In this document: one piece after another, positions 1-9,408 of the stretch | Numbering within the stretch: the stretch's first letter is position 1 | Layout of the letters: each line of letters begins with the position of its first letter | DNA from: JAAGZL01 sp050290785 | GTDB taxonomy: Bacteria > Pseudomonadota > Gammaproteobacteria > Chromatiales > Chromatiaceae | Direction of reading: 5' to 3' | Length of the DNA stretch: 50,439 bases | Assembly: GCA_050290785.1 (NCBI GenBank) | Contig: JBNKIR010000055.1 | Coordinates: forward strand, 1-50,439 | Program-made: the position numbers and the translations under genes | The notes under the pieces: model-generated | Told to the model about the DNA's origin: nothing | The model's input: the letters and a program-made list of their open reading frames with translations, nothing else | Database searches by the model: none

Positions 1-2924
1 TCCACATCTTTTATCTGGTCACGCAACTTCTGGCGTAATGTTTTGGCCTCGTCTGGATCGCCTTCGGTATCGATCACTACCACCGGTTCTTTGATGTGGT
101 GGCATGCCCTTTGGCAGGTATCGATGGCTTCATTCGGGTTAACGGATATTACATCCGCACCGGCATGTTGCAGGTAGCTGGTCAGCATCCAGGACACATC
201 ATTATCCTCCTTTATCAGCAGGACCTTGACTCCGCCCAGATCAGAGAAGTAGTTTCGTGGTGGCTCTTCCTCCATCTTCAGTGAGAGGTGGACTGAGAAA
301 CTGGTGCCTTCTCCCTCATAACTCAATATATCAATATGACCGCCCATCATATCGACTAGACGTTCGGTGATGACCAGGCCAAGTCCGGTACCACCAAAAC
401 GGCGTGTGGTCTCTTCCTCGCCCTGTACAAAGGGTTGGAACAAGCGTTTTTGTACCTCTGCGCTCATGCCAATGCCGTTATCCTTAATCCGCAGGCAAAC
501 ATTAGCCTGGCCATTTTCCTGCCCTTCCAGCATGGCGCTGACGACAACATGCCCATCTCTATCGGGGAGATCGCTGCTGAACTTGATGGCATTCCCGGTA
601 AGATTGTATAGGATCTGGCGCAGACGCACCGGATCGCCTATGACCTCTGGTATCTTCGGATCGCAGTAAATCAGCAGCTCTACGCCACGTTTCGTGGCCA
701 GATGCTGTAGGTTATCCCCCAGCTTCTCGACCAGCGGTTCCAGGTTGATAGGCAGTTGTTCCAGCTCCAGTCGTCCCGCCTCGATCTTTGAGAAATCCAG
801 TATGTCATCAATGATGCTCTGTAACAGTACTGCCGAATCCTTGGCGGTATCCACCAGATCCTGCTGTGATTTATCCAGCTTGGAGTAGGCCAGCATGTCG
901 ACGGTTCCCACCACTCCATACAACGGCGTGCGTATCTCATGGCTCATGGTGGCCAGGAATGTGGATTTGGCGCGAGTTGCCTCTTCAGCTGCTTCCCTGG
1001 CCTTTATAATCTCCCGCTCTGTCTTCTTGCGTTCGCTGATGTCGATGGAGAAGGCGATAGTCATCGGTTCCCCTGATGGTGGATCAGGCAGATAGACGAT
1101 AATCACCTCCACCGGCACTTCTGCTCCGGCCTTGGTTCGGTGGGAGGTCTCGAAACGTCCCCAACCCTGTTCCAGTATCGGCGCGATCAGTTTTGGGTAC
1201 TCGTCCGCAGTAAAATTCGGATCAAAATCCGGTACCTTGAGTCGCAGCAACTCCTCCATGCTGTAGCCCAGGTGTTTGCAGGCGTGGTCGTTGGCCCTGA
1301 TTACTTGCCCGTCCTTGGCTGCGATCCAGTATTCCCCGATGCCGGTACGATCCAGGGCGTGCTGGGTAACGCTCAGCATCTTGTTGGCGTTCTCGGTAGC
1401 CTCTTTTTCACGTTGTAGTTCTTGTTCGGCTTGCTTCCGTTCGCTGATATCGCGGATCAAGCCAGCGAAGTATAGTCTGTTCTCCAGCTCCATACGGTTA
1501 ACGCTGAGTTCAATGGGGAACAGCTCGCCATTTGATCGTTGTCCTTCTAACTCTCGTTCTGTGCCGATGGCCATGTTGCCGCCAGTTTCCAGATAACGCG
1601 CTAGGTAATCGTCGTGTGAGCTGCGGTCCGGCTCAGGCAACAGCATGCTCACATTGTTGCCGATCAATTGTTTGGCGCTATATGTGAACATCTTCTCTAT
1701 TGCCGGATTAACACTTTCAATGCGGCCGCTATCGTCAATAACTATGATTCCATCACTGGCTGTCTCCACAATGGATTGCAGACGTCTTTGTACACTGGCG
1801 ATCTGACGTCTGCCCGATGCAAATACCAACACCAACAGTACCATAATCATGGCGGCAACCGCGCCGCCACCATATGTGGTCAGACGCATGAAGTAGTACA
1901 ATGCGTAGGCCTCGGAAACGTCTATCTCAACGGTAAAACCGAATCCCAGTTCCTGGTTCCAGTGCCATGCACCCACTACTGGTACGCCGCGGTAGTCACG
2001 ATATCCTTCCAGGTCTATGCCATCCTCACCGCGTACAGCACTTGCCGCCATCTTGGTCAGCGGCCATTTATCCTTAGATGTCAGATCATTGGCTTTCCGT
2101 GTCAGATCAACGCCAGGGTCGCGGACCTGTAGATGGGAGGCACTCGATTCACCGGGTTGCAGCAATCCTATGCGGACTAGTTGATCTTCAAATCGGCTCC
2201 TACTCAGCAGTATGCCGTAGCGGTCAAGGGCGTAGCTGTCACCGGTTTCGCCGATACGTGCATTTTCCATTATTGGAAATAGGGTGTTGTAGGGATTGAT
2301 ACGTAAGGTCAGCAGCGCCAGTACCGTACCTTCTTCGTCTCTGATCGGCGTTGCTACGAACATGGTTTCGTGGCCTGATGCAAAGGGTTGCGCACCCCTT
2401 TGCAAAGGTACGTCGGAGCGCTGGATCGGGGTGAGCAGGGTTTTGCCGCTCCAGAGCTCCTTTAGCAACTCCGGATAACGCAGTAGCAGGTTCTTGGTGC
2501 CTATGTTGGAGTCACGGGATGAGGCAAGGCTTATATTATCTGGAGCTATTATGAAATAGCCCTCGTAGGTAATGGATTCCAAAAAGGAGCGCATCTCATA
2601 ATGTAACTGCTTTTGGCCAGGAGCAGCCAAAAGGGCCTTTTGTTCCCGTGGCGTTGCTAACAGCTCCTTGGTAATCTCGAGTATATGCGGATCATCGGCA
2701 ACGTTTTTCGCCAGAAGAATTTGCTCTTGACTCCATATATTGGTGGCATCCGTTATGACCTTCAGCAGGGTGGATAATTCGTTATGCAGTGAGGCCCGGT
2801 AACGTTCTTCAACCAGATGTACTACGGTGTAAGATGTTGCGGCCGTGATAAACAAGGCAACGAAGACGACCAATAGCTGTTGGGTGTTTAGGGCTAACTT
2901 AGAAATTAACCTGTTTGCTGGCAC
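1..2924 (-). CDS. Hybrid sensor histidine kinase (cache-PAS-PAS-HisKA-HATPase-REC), 3' end outside window
   Basis: Membrane sensor kinase read on the minus strand; at least 974 residues are in the window and the end is missing. I place the start at a GTG (2924) with AAAGGAG just upstream. Order: membrane segment about 14-35; periplasmic cache-like sensor to about 340; second membrane segment about 345-365; PAS domains near 380-500 and 515-640, each followed by an ISERK-type linker; H-box MSHEIRTP with His662; HATPase with GNAIKF and DNGIGM boxes and GGTGLGL; then a receiver domain with the acidic pair E906/D907 and probable phospho-acceptor Asp952. The ligand is not predictable. Reading frame checked at the start, H-box and receiver and found consistent. 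It diverges from the aldolase/dehydrogenase gene at 3014. Confidence 0.9.
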   Translation of the reverse strand, partial: MPANRLISKLALNTQQLLVVFVALFITAATSYTVVHLVEERYRASLHNELSTLLKVITDATNIWSQEQILLAKNVADDPHILEITKELLATPREQKALLAAPGQKQLHYEMRSFLESITYEGYFIIAPDNISLASSRDSNIGTKNLLLRYPELLKELWSGKTLLTPIQRSDVPLQRGAQPFASGHETMFVATPIRDEEGTVLALLTLRINPYNTLFPIMENARIGETGDSYALDRYGILLSRSRFEDQLVRIGLLQPGESSASHLQVRDPGVDLTRKANDLTSKDKWPLTKMAASAVRGEDGIDLEGYRDYRGVPVVGAWHWNQELGFGFTVEIDVSEAYALYYFMRLTTYGGGAVAAMIMVLLVLVFASGRRQIASVQRRLQSIVETASDGIIVIDDSGRIESVNPAIEKMFTYSAKQLIGNNVSMLLPEPDRSSHDDYLARYLETGGNMAIGTERELEGQRSNGELFPIELSVNRMELENRLYFAGLIRDISERKQAEQELQREKEATENANKMLSVTQHALDRTGIGEYWIAAKDGQVIRANDHACKHLGYSMEELLRLKVPDFDPNFTADEYPKLIAPILEQGWGRFETSHRTKAGAEVPVEVIIVYLPDPPSGEPMTIAFSIDISERKKTEREIIKAREAAEEATRAKSTFLATMSHEIRTPLYGVVGTVDMLAYSKLDKSQQDLVDTAKDSAVLLQSIIDDILDFSKIEAGRLELEQLPINLEPLVEKLGDNLQHLATKRGVELLIYCDPKIPEVIGDPVRLRQILYNLTGNAIKFSSDLPDRDGHVVVSAMLEGQENGQANVCLRIKDNGIGMSAEVQKRLFQPFVQGEEETTRRFGGTGLGLVITERLVDMMGGHIDILSYEGEGTSFSVHLSLKMEEEPPRNYFSDLGGVKVLLIKEDNDVSWMLTSYLQHAGADVISVNPNEAIDTCQRACHHIKEPVVVIDTEGDPDEAKTLRQKLRDQIKDV

Positions 2925-3013
2925 GGCTTTCCACTCCTTTTGGACCCTTTTCTCTCTATTAAGTGTAGTTTAGGATAGTCGCTCCTTTTTTAATATGAGT
3001 TTGATGATCAGCC

Positions 3014-4984
3014 ATGAAGAGCCTCTGGAACGATGCGGATGCAGCCTGCTGCAAAGACGATATACAACTAAGGGTCTATACCTCACGTCTGTTAGGGAGT
3101 AATCCCGAGCTGGTGTTGCATGGGGGCGGTAATACCTCGGTAAAGATTCGCGAGAGGAATGTGCTGGGAGAAGAGGAGGATATCCTTTATGTGAAGGGTT
3201 CTGGCTGGGATCTTGCCACCATCGAAGCCCCTGGATTCACCCCCATTCGTATGGCGCATCTGCTGAAGCTGGCCAAATTGGATGCCCTGTCAGATACCCA
3301 GATGGTGAATGAACTGAAGACCCAGCAGACCATCGCCAGCGCGCCGACCGGATCGGTGGAGGCCATCCTGCACGCGGCGCTGCCCTATAAGTTTGTAGAT
3401 CACACCCATGCCGATGCGGTGGTTACGGTTACTAACCTGCCTGGTGGTGAGGATATCATCCGCGAGATCTATGGCGATGAGGTGGTGATCGTCCCCTATG
3501 AGATGCCGGGGTTCGACCTGGCAAGGCTGGTGGCGGAGCGCTATGCCGCCGAGGCAAACGCCAACACCCGCGGGTTGGTGTTGATGCACCACGGCATCTT
3601 CTCCTTTGCCGATGATGCCCGCATATCATATGAGACCATGATCGAGTTGGTAGACCGGGCGGAGCAGTATCTGAAGGGTAAGAATGCTTGGGAGTTGCCA
3701 ACAGACGCACGCTATGCCACGCCATTGCAAATGGAGCAGGTTGCCGATTTGCGGTCGCGGGTATCGCAGGCAGCAGGGGTACCGCTTCTGCTGACCTGTG
3801 ACCGTTCTCCTGAGGCCATGACATTTTGTCGCCGGGATGACCTGGGCCGGATCAGTCAGCAGGGACCGGCCACCCCGGACCACGTGATCCGCACCAAACG
3901 TCTGCCTATGTTGGGTCGGGATGTGGACGCCTATGTTACGGACTATCGCGCCTACTTCGACGCAAACGTACATATGGCGCGCCAGGAGGTCAGTATGCTG
4001 GACCCTGCGCCCCGGGTGATCCTGGACCCGGAGTTGGGTTTGGTAACGGCGGGCAGGAGCATCAAGGATGCGAACATAAACTCAGACATATATCGCCATA
4101 CCATGCAGGTTATTCAGCGGGCGGAGTTGGCGGACCGTTGGACCGCGCTGCCTGAGGATCGGATCTTTGAGGTGGAGTATTGGGAACTGGAACAGGCCAA
4201 GCTGCGCAAGGGTGATTCTACGCCCGAACTGCAGGGTGAGGTGGCCCTGGTTACCGGGGCTGCATCCGGTATTGGCAGGGCCTGTGTGGAGTCTCTCCTG
4301 GCCAGAGGCGCCGCCGTGATCGGTCTGGATCTGGATGAATCTATCACGACCATGCTGGGGCAACCGGCGTTCCTCGGCATCCAGTGCGATGTAACCGATA
4401 GAGAAGCGGTAACGACGGCCCTGCAGGCCGGGGTAGAGCGGTTCGGCGGATTGGATATGCTGATCCTAAACGCCGGTATCTTCCCGGGAGGGGCCAGGAT
4501 ATCCGAACTGGATGACGCCCTCTGGCGCAAGGTGATGGCAGTGAATCTGGACGCGAATATGGCCCTGATGCGCGACTGTTATCCGTTGCTCAAGCTGGCC
4601 CCGAAATATGGCCGGGTGGTGGTGATCGGCTCCAAGAATGTCCCAGCTCCAGGTCCCGGCGCTGCGGCCTATTCCGCATCCAAGGCGGCCATGAATCAGC
4701 TGGCCCGCGTCGCCGCCCTGGAGTGGGGTGCGGATGGCATTCGTATCAATACCCTGCATCCGGACGCGGTGTTCGATACCGGGGTCTGGACCGATGAGGT
4801 ATTGCAAAACCGTGCCGCACACTACGGGATGACGGTGCGGGAGTACAAGACCAAGAATTTGCTAAAGACCGAGATCGGTTCCAAGGATGTGGCGGAACTG
4901 GCCGCGGCCATGTGCGGACAGCTGTTTGCCAAGACCACCGCCGCCCAGGTTCCGGTGGACGGTGGAAATGACAGGGTGGTGTAG
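3014..4984 (+). CDS. Bifunctional class II aldolase / short-chain dehydrogenase
   Basis: 656-residue two-domain protein. The N-terminal half is a class II aldolase/adducin fold: HGGGNTSVK near residue 36, the metal-binding HTHADAV near 130 and LMHHGIFSF near 190. The C-terminal part is a short-chain dehydrogenase with the nucleotide loop TGAASGIG near 414, LNAG instead of NNAG, and the active-site YSASK near 553. Family members are annotated as rhamnulose-1-phosphate aldolase/alcohol dehydrogenase-like; the sugar substrate cannot be told from sequence. The Shine-Dalgarno is weak. The stop codon lies inside the first arm of a REP-type repeat. It has no sugar-pathway neighbours, so its physiological role is open. 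Confidence 0.9.
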   Translation: MKSLWNDADAACCKDDIQLRVYTSRLLGSNPELVLHGGGNTSVKIRERNVLGEEEDILYVKGSGWDLATIEAPGFTPIRMAHLLKLAKLDALSDTQMVNELKTQQTIASAPTGSVEAILHAALPYKFVDHTHADAVVTVTNLPGGEDIIREIYGDEVVIVPYEMPGFDLARLVAERYAAEANANTRGLVLMHHGIFSFADDARISYETMIELVDRAEQYLKGKNAWELPTDARYATPLQMEQVADLRSRVSQAAGVPLLLTCDRSPEAMTFCRRDDLGRISQQGPATPDHVIRTKRLPMLGRDVDAYVTDYRAYFDANVHMARQEVSMLDPAPRVILDPELGLVTAGRSIKDANINSDIYRHTMQVIQRAELADRWTALPEDRIFEVEYWELEQAKLRKGDSTPELQGEVALVTGAASGIGRACVESLLARGAAVIGLDLDESITTMLGQPAFLGIQCDVTDREAVTTALQAGVERFGGLDMLILNAGIFPGGARISELDDALWRKVMAVNLDANMALMRDCYPLLKLAPKYGRVVVIGSKNVPAPGPGAAAYSASKAAMNQLARVAALEWGADGIRINTLHPDAVFDTGVWTDEVLQNRAAHYGMTVREYKTKNLLKTEIGSKDVAELAAAMCGQLFAKTTAAQVPVDGGNDRVV

Positions 4985-5044
4985 GAGCCCACTCCTGTGG
5001 GCGATCAAAAATTGCAGATATCGCCCAGGGGACTGGGCTCCTAC
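4981..5044. repeat. REP-type palindromic doublet (REPIN), copy 1
   Basis: Two inverted 24-base units: 4981-5004, beginning GTAGGAGCCCA and ending GGGCGA, and 5021-5044, which is the reverse complement of a near-identical unit, separated by 16 bases. Each unit has an internal GCCCA/TGGGC hairpin. The GTAGGAG head is characteristic of REP sequences mobilised by RAYT transposases in gammaproteobacteria. The left unit starts at the last codons of the preceding gene and supplies its TAG stop. A near-identical doublet lies at 14076-14140. Confidence 0.85.
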
Positions 5045-5083
5045 GACAAATCTATGCCTTACCTATGGTAAGTGACATTAGAG

Positions 5084-5593
5084 CTATTTTTTAAGGTTGC
5101 CGAATGCTGCGGTAAATCCGTTGAGAGAGATGGGGAATGCCAGCTGTTTCTGTTGCGGCGTTAGAAAGGCAACTATCATACTCTTACCACCTTTCATCTT
5201 GGATGCCAGCTTACTATCCAGCTTCGCCCGGGCCTGACATCCGTCCTGGATACATTGAATGTATGGGGCCCTGATACCCTCCTTTTCCTCATCTATCTGC
5301 ATTTGTATACCGGCTGGCAGGAATACCCCCAGGGGCAGGGTTACGACCATAACCGGATCATCTACCTTGGGAAGGTAGGCTATGGTTACGTCGGCTATCC
5401 TCTTGTCATCCTTGGTGCTGGTTATTCTCTGGAAGATAAAACAGAGCTCATTTTCGCTTCCCTGAGGTTTTTCGCATTTGTAGCCCCAATCCTTGAAGGT
5501 AGCGGATTTATCGTCCGCTGCCTGCAGCGGCATGCTCGCCATTATGAGTGCAATCGTGATCAGCAGGCCGAATTTGAAGTGAGATATAGACAT
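5084..5593 (-). CDS. Invasion-associated locus B (IalB) family periplasmic protein
   Basis: 169 residues with a clear N-terminal signal peptide (hydrophobic stretch about 8-24, likely cleavage after ...QAA). The mature part shows the IalB pattern: KDWGYKCE near residue 35, a LCFIFQRI strand, PLGVFLPAGIQMQID near 88, and the paired cysteines of the PYIQCIQDGCQAR segment. The family was named in Bartonella but is widespread in non-pathogens, so the name does not imply virulence; its biochemical function is unknown. Single-gene unit, transcribed away from the DUF547 gene across a 322-base gap. Confidence 0.85.
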   Translation of the reverse strand: MSISHFKFGLLITIALIMASMPLQAADDKSATFKDWGYKCEKPQGSENELCFIFQRITSTKDDKRIADVTIAYLPKVDDPVMVVTLPLGVFLPAGIQMQIDEEKEGIRAPYIQCIQDGCQARAKLDSKLASKMKGGKSMIVAFLTPQQKQLAFPISLNGFTAAFGNLKK

Positions 5594-5915
5594 ATATTGT
5601 TCCCGTGGTTATTCCTGATTTTTGTGATCCATCAATGTGATCAGACCGCTTAGCATAACTATATGTGTGGATGAATGCCATCAATTGTGTGTCTTGCCGC
5701 TACTGCAAGCATTTGCCGCCGGCCGGAAAATGCCGGCAAAGGAATGGTGTTCCTTTGATATGTAACACCTTGATTCTAATATAAAAGAAAATATTTCTTC
5801 TGGCTGTATCAGGCCTCCGGATCTGTTTTGTGCGCTGGTCTGGATATTGCAGCGTTAAGGATGTCGGTAGTTCCATTCATAACCCGGCCATTTTCCTAGG
5901 CCGTTGGAGTCTGCT
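5594..5915. other. Divergent intergenic region with two overlapping hairpins
   Basis: No gene seen. It separates the starts of the IalB-like and DUF547 genes, so both promoters should lie here. Two inverted repeats overlap: TTTGCCG at 5712-5718 pairs with CGGCAAA at 5734-5740, and CAAAGGAA at 5737-5744 pairs with TTCCTTTG at 5750-5757. They share 5737-5740, so only one can form at a time. The part around 5765-5800 is AT-rich and could hold a promoter. Confidence 0.5.
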
Positions 5916-6665
5916 ATGTCCTTATTCAGATTAACACTTTTCATGCTGTTCTCTGGACTGATCCTGTTCTCAACCACGGTTGTATCAAAGGAGCCTGGTT
6001 GGGAGGATTATCGGATCCTGTTACAGCGATATGTAAGGCCCGGGGTACGTAACGGCGTCAGGGTCAATCTGGTGGATTACACCGGGATTTCCCGCGATCC
6101 GCATTGGCCTAAGGTCCTAAAGACGCTGGCGAACTATCCCGAGGCAAATCTCAGGGGCAAGAAGGAGCGCATGGCCTTCTATATCAACGCCTACAACATC
6201 ATGACCATTAAGCTCATTGTCAGGAATTGGCCACTAAAGAGTATTCGTGATATCGGTAGCTTTTTCTCTCCGGTGTGGAAGAAAAAGGCCGGTATGGTGG
6301 CAGGCAGGATGGTCTCATTGAGCGATATCGGTCAGAGTGAACTAAGGCCCTTGGGTGATATACGCAACTACTTTGCCTTGGCATGCGGTTCCACCAGTTG
6401 CCCGGACCTGCGCCGGCAGCCATATCTGGCAAGACAACTGGATCGGCAGTTGGATGATCAGACCAGACTCTTTCTGAATAACCGGGGTAAGGGGTTGTCC
6501 AGGAGCAGAAATCAGGTGCGGGTATCCCAGATGTTCTTATGGTTTGAGTATGATTTTAAACGCGCCGGTGGGGTGCGGGAGTTCGTGAAACGCTATACGG
6601 ATATTCCAGATCGGCTCATTCTGCGTACAGACCTGCCATACAACTGGGGTATTAACGGGAGCTGA
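5916..6665 (+). CDS. DUF547 family secreted protein
   Basis: 249 residues from the ATG at 5916, which has GGAG six bases upstream; an in-frame TTG at 5904 is less likely because it overlaps that GGAG. Signal peptide about residues 1-24. Conserved DUF547 blocks are visible: KERMAFYINAYNIMTI near 86-101, SIRDIGSFF, and the LACGSTSCPDLR cysteine motif near 155-166. The domain occurs in bacterial periplasmic proteins and plant proteins and has no firmly established activity. It is followed closely by the convergent mltD gene; no operon partner. Confidence 0.85.
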   Translation: MSLFRLTLFMLFSGLILFSTTVVSKEPGWEDYRILLQRYVRPGVRNGVRVNLVDYTGISRDPHWPKVLKTLANYPEANLRGKKERMAFYINAYNIMTIKLIVRNWPLKSIRDIGSFFSPVWKKKAGMVAGRMVSLSDIGQSELRPLGDIRNYFALACGSTSCPDLRRQPYLARQLDRQLDDQTRLFLNNRGKGLSRSRNQVRVSQMFLWFEYDFKRAGGVREFVKRYTDIPDRLILRTDLPYNWGINGS

Positions 6666-6680
6666 TTATATGCTGGCGTG

Positions 6681-8462
6681 CTAGAGCGTCTGGGCGGTGA
6701 CGTCAACATAGAGCTTTAGGTTCTGTCCCGGTTTTAGATATTTGCCGGTGATGTCGTTCCATTTTTTCAGGTCGGCCACCTTTACCTTGAACCGGTGTGC
6801 GATGGTGGAGAGGGAATCTCCTTCACGCACCCGATAGTATACGGAGTTACGGGTGCTGGGCGGGCGCACCTTCATGATGGCAGGCAACTCTGTGGTGTTA
6901 TATTTTTTGAAGGTTGCGTCATCGACCCATAGCACTAGCTTCTGTCCGAGCTTCAGCGTGTCCTTGGGGGCCATCCCGTTCCATCCGGCCAGTTTTCTGT
7001 GGCTGACATTGTATTGTCTGGCCAGGTCCCAAAAGTTGTCACCGGCCTCGACAGTATGGGTGATCTTATTGCCCTGGCGCTTCCTGTTTTGAATCTGCTG
7101 TCTGCGTTTATCCGCAGTGAGGGCGTAATGTTCCAGAGATTTGGTGGCAGTTGGGATCACCAGATACTTGCCCGCACGTATGCTGTTACCTTTCAGGTTA
7201 TTGGCCTGTCTGATCAGGGCTGATGTGGTGTCGTACTTCTGGGCGATTGTGCTTACGGTATCGCCGCTGGTTATCTTGTGTCTCTTCCAGTGGATGCGCT
7301 GTTTCGGATCCAGTTCCGCCAGATTCTGTTCAAATTCCGTGACCTTGGCGACCGGAAGGTTGAGTCTATGGGGGCCGTCCGGGGCGGTGGCCCAACGGTT
7401 CAGGCCTGGATTGAGGCGATATAACTCATCCGTGGAAATCCCAGCCATTTCAGCCGCCAGGGCCAGGTCAAGCTGTGATCCTATATCGACCGAGGCGAAG
7501 TATGGCTCATTGGGGATGGTCCTTAACTTGATCCCAGCCTTCTCCGGATCATGGACGATTCTGCTCAGGGCCAGCAGTCTGGGGACATAGCCACTGGTCT
7601 CCTTTGGAAGTGAAAGTGACCAGAAGTCCGTCGGCTTCCCCTTGCTTCTGTTTGCCCTAATGGCCTTGTTGACGTTGCCGGCACCACAGTTGTAGGCGGC
7701 AAGGGCCAGTTCCCAGTCGCCATCAAAACGCCTGGAGAGGGACTGCAGATAATCAAAAGCGGCACGTGTGGATGCAACCACATCTCTCCGTCCGTCATAC
7801 CACCAATTCTGCTTTAGTTTGAAATGACGTCCGGTGGATGGGACAAACTGCCAGAGTCCGGCTGCGCTGCCATGGGAATAGGCAAACGGACGGAACGCGC
7901 TTTCCACTGCCGGCAGCAGGGCCAGTTCTGTTGGTACTCCGCGCTTTTCGGCCTCCGTAAGGATGAAGTAGATATATGGCTCGGCACGCAGTTGCAGTTT
8001 GCTTAGATATGATTTGTTACGTTGCAGCCAACTTATATGCTGGGACATGCGCTCATTTTCCGGCACCTTCAGTCTAAAGCCTTTACGCAATCGGCCCCAC
8101 AGGTCATTCTCTTCTGCATTCAATAAGTTCTGCGCCGTAACCGGGAGACTATTATTGGAGACTGAATTATCGTTACTCCCGACTTCATTGGTTTCCTGGG
8201 GTGCCGCCTGATCGGGTTCTTCATTTACGGCATCATCCTCGGCCTGAGGGGATTCGTCTTCAGAGATATCCGCTATCTCACTTTCTGTTCCTGCCTTTTG
8301 AGCTAAGGCTATTTGCTCTTGCAGTTCGTTTACTGATAGCAGACTGAATTGGGAGTTTAAATCCTGGGTGAGCCCGCTCCTGATCAGGCCATCGATATTG
8401 CATCCGGATAGTGTGATTGCAATTGCTGTAATTATTATAATTCTTGTGTGTTTTATTGGCAT
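6681..8462 (-). CDS. mltD: Membrane-bound lytic murein transglycosylase D with three LysM domains
   Basis: 593-residue lipoprotein; the signal peptide ends in the lipobox LSGC (Cys21), so it should be anchored in a membrane. After an acidic, low-complexity linker (about 60-110) comes the SLT lysozyme-like domain with the catalytic Glu187 in LLPAVESAFRP, then GLWQFVPSTGR and AYNCGAGNVNKAI. Three LysM peptidoglycan-binding repeats follow at about 398-440, 468-512 and 544-588, each with a GD(T/N/S) motif. It cleaves the glycan strand between MurNAc and GlcNAc, forming 1,6-anhydro ends. It sits beside the yafS-like gene and rnhA-dnaQ, as in E. coli, but gloB is missing. Confidence 0.93.
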   Translation of the reverse strand: MPIKHTRIIIITAIAITLSGCNIDGLIRSGLTQDLNSQFSLLSVNELQEQIALAQKAGTESEIADISEDESPQAEDDAVNEEPDQAAPQETNEVGSNDNSVSNNSLPVTAQNLLNAEENDLWGRLRKGFRLKVPENERMSQHISWLQRNKSYLSKLQLRAEPYIYFILTEAEKRGVPTELALLPAVESAFRPFAYSHGSAAGLWQFVPSTGRHFKLKQNWWYDGRRDVVASTRAAFDYLQSLSRRFDGDWELALAAYNCGAGNVNKAIRANRSKGKPTDFWSLSLPKETSGYVPRLLALSRIVHDPEKAGIKLRTIPNEPYFASVDIGSQLDLALAAEMAGISTDELYRLNPGLNRWATAPDGPHRLNLPVAKVTEFEQNLAELDPKQRIHWKRHKITSGDTVSTIAQKYDTTSALIRQANNLKGNSIRAGKYLVIPTATKSLEHYALTADKRRQQIQNRKRQGNKITHTVEAGDNFWDLARQYNVSHRKLAGWNGMAPKDTLKLGQKLVLWVDDATFKKYNTTELPAIMKVRPPSTRNSVYYRVREGDSLSTIAHRFKVKVADLKKWNDITGKYLKPGQNLKLYVDVTAQTL

Positions 8463-8625
8463 ATATCAGCAAACGCCCGATCTTATAGGTCTGAGAGACA
8501 AGAGCCGAAGACTATACTGAATTACCCGGGTTATTTCCATACGAAGGAACCTCTGGCCTTCTGGCTCAAGGTCAGTATTATTGTTTTACCTAAGTACATC
8601 ATCAGGGCATAACTTACATCGCATC

Positions 8626-9390
8626 ATGGCCAAAAAACGTTTTTGTAAATCAGAACAGGACCTTGCCAGGGATATGCGGGAGTGGTTCGGTCAGCAGCCT
8701 GGAAGGGCGTATCTGGAACAGGAAAAGGCATGTCTGAATGAGCTGCTTCCCAAGCTGTTTGGATATTATCTGATCCAGTTGGGGATGGCAGATAGCCTGG
8801 ATGACGTGATGCAGGAGTGCAGGATTGGCAGTTGTCTGGTGTTGGCCACGGATGAGAGTTCAGATGCAGTCAGGATAGATGCGCAGGTGGATATACCTCA
8901 GTTGCCCATAGCCTCAGATAGTGTGGATGCGGTATTGCTCTCCCATACCCTGGATTTCACACCAAACCCGCACCAGGTGTTGCGCGAGGCGGAGAGGATA
9001 TTGATCCCCGAGGGGCGGATCATCATCTCCGGGTTTAATCCGTGGGGTGTCTGGGGGCTGTATAAGCTCCTGTTGCAACACCGGGGCAGGGTGCCTTGGT
9101 GTGCCCAGTTTATATCCCTGTTTCGGTTGCAGGATTGGTTGCGTTTGTTGAATTTTAATGTGGAGATAATCAGGCCGGTGATGTACCGTCCACCACTTAA
9201 GAGTGAGGCCATGCTGAACCGGCTGCAGCCATTGGAGAGGTTGAACCCGAAATACTTCTCCTTCATCTCAGCCGGCTATGTGGTGCAGGCGGTGAAGCGT
9301 GTGAGCACATATACACCGATAAGGCAGGGCTGGAGAAAGAGGTCCAGGGTGGTGGCTGGCAAGCTGCTGGAACCGACGACAAGAGGCTAG
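8626..9390 (+). CDS. YafS-like class I methyltransferase-fold protein
   Basis: 254 residues from the ATG at 8626 (an in-frame TTG lies at 8581; neither has a strong Shine-Dalgarno). The later part fits the Methyltransferase_11 pattern: DSVDAVLLSHTLDF, then a LREAERILIPEGRIIISGFNPWG strand-turn. The usual glycine-rich SAM loop (GxGxG) is not recognisable; the equivalent stretch is SCLVLATDES. Its place between mltD and rnhA-dnaQ matches E. coli yafS, a family of unproven function. Upstream 8463-8625 is a divergent promoter region shared with mltD. Confidence 0.8.
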   Translation: MAKKRFCKSEQDLARDMREWFGQQPGRAYLEQEKACLNELLPKLFGYYLIQLGMADSLDDVMQECRIGSCLVLATDESSDAVRIDAQVDIPQLPIASDSVDAVLLSHTLDFTPNPHQVLREAERILIPEGRIIISGFNPWGVWGLYKLLLQHRGRVPWCAQFISLFRLQDWLRLLNFNVEIIRPVMYRPPLKSEAMLNRLQPLERLNPKYFSFISAGYVVQAVKRVSTYTPIRQGWRKRSRVVAGKLLEPTTRG

Positions 9391-9408
9391 TTTAGGGCGT
9401 TTAAGATC

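Noticed and set aside
5084..5593. Invasion-associated virulence factor
   Set aside because: IalB-family proteins are common in non-pathogens and no other virulence genes are present.
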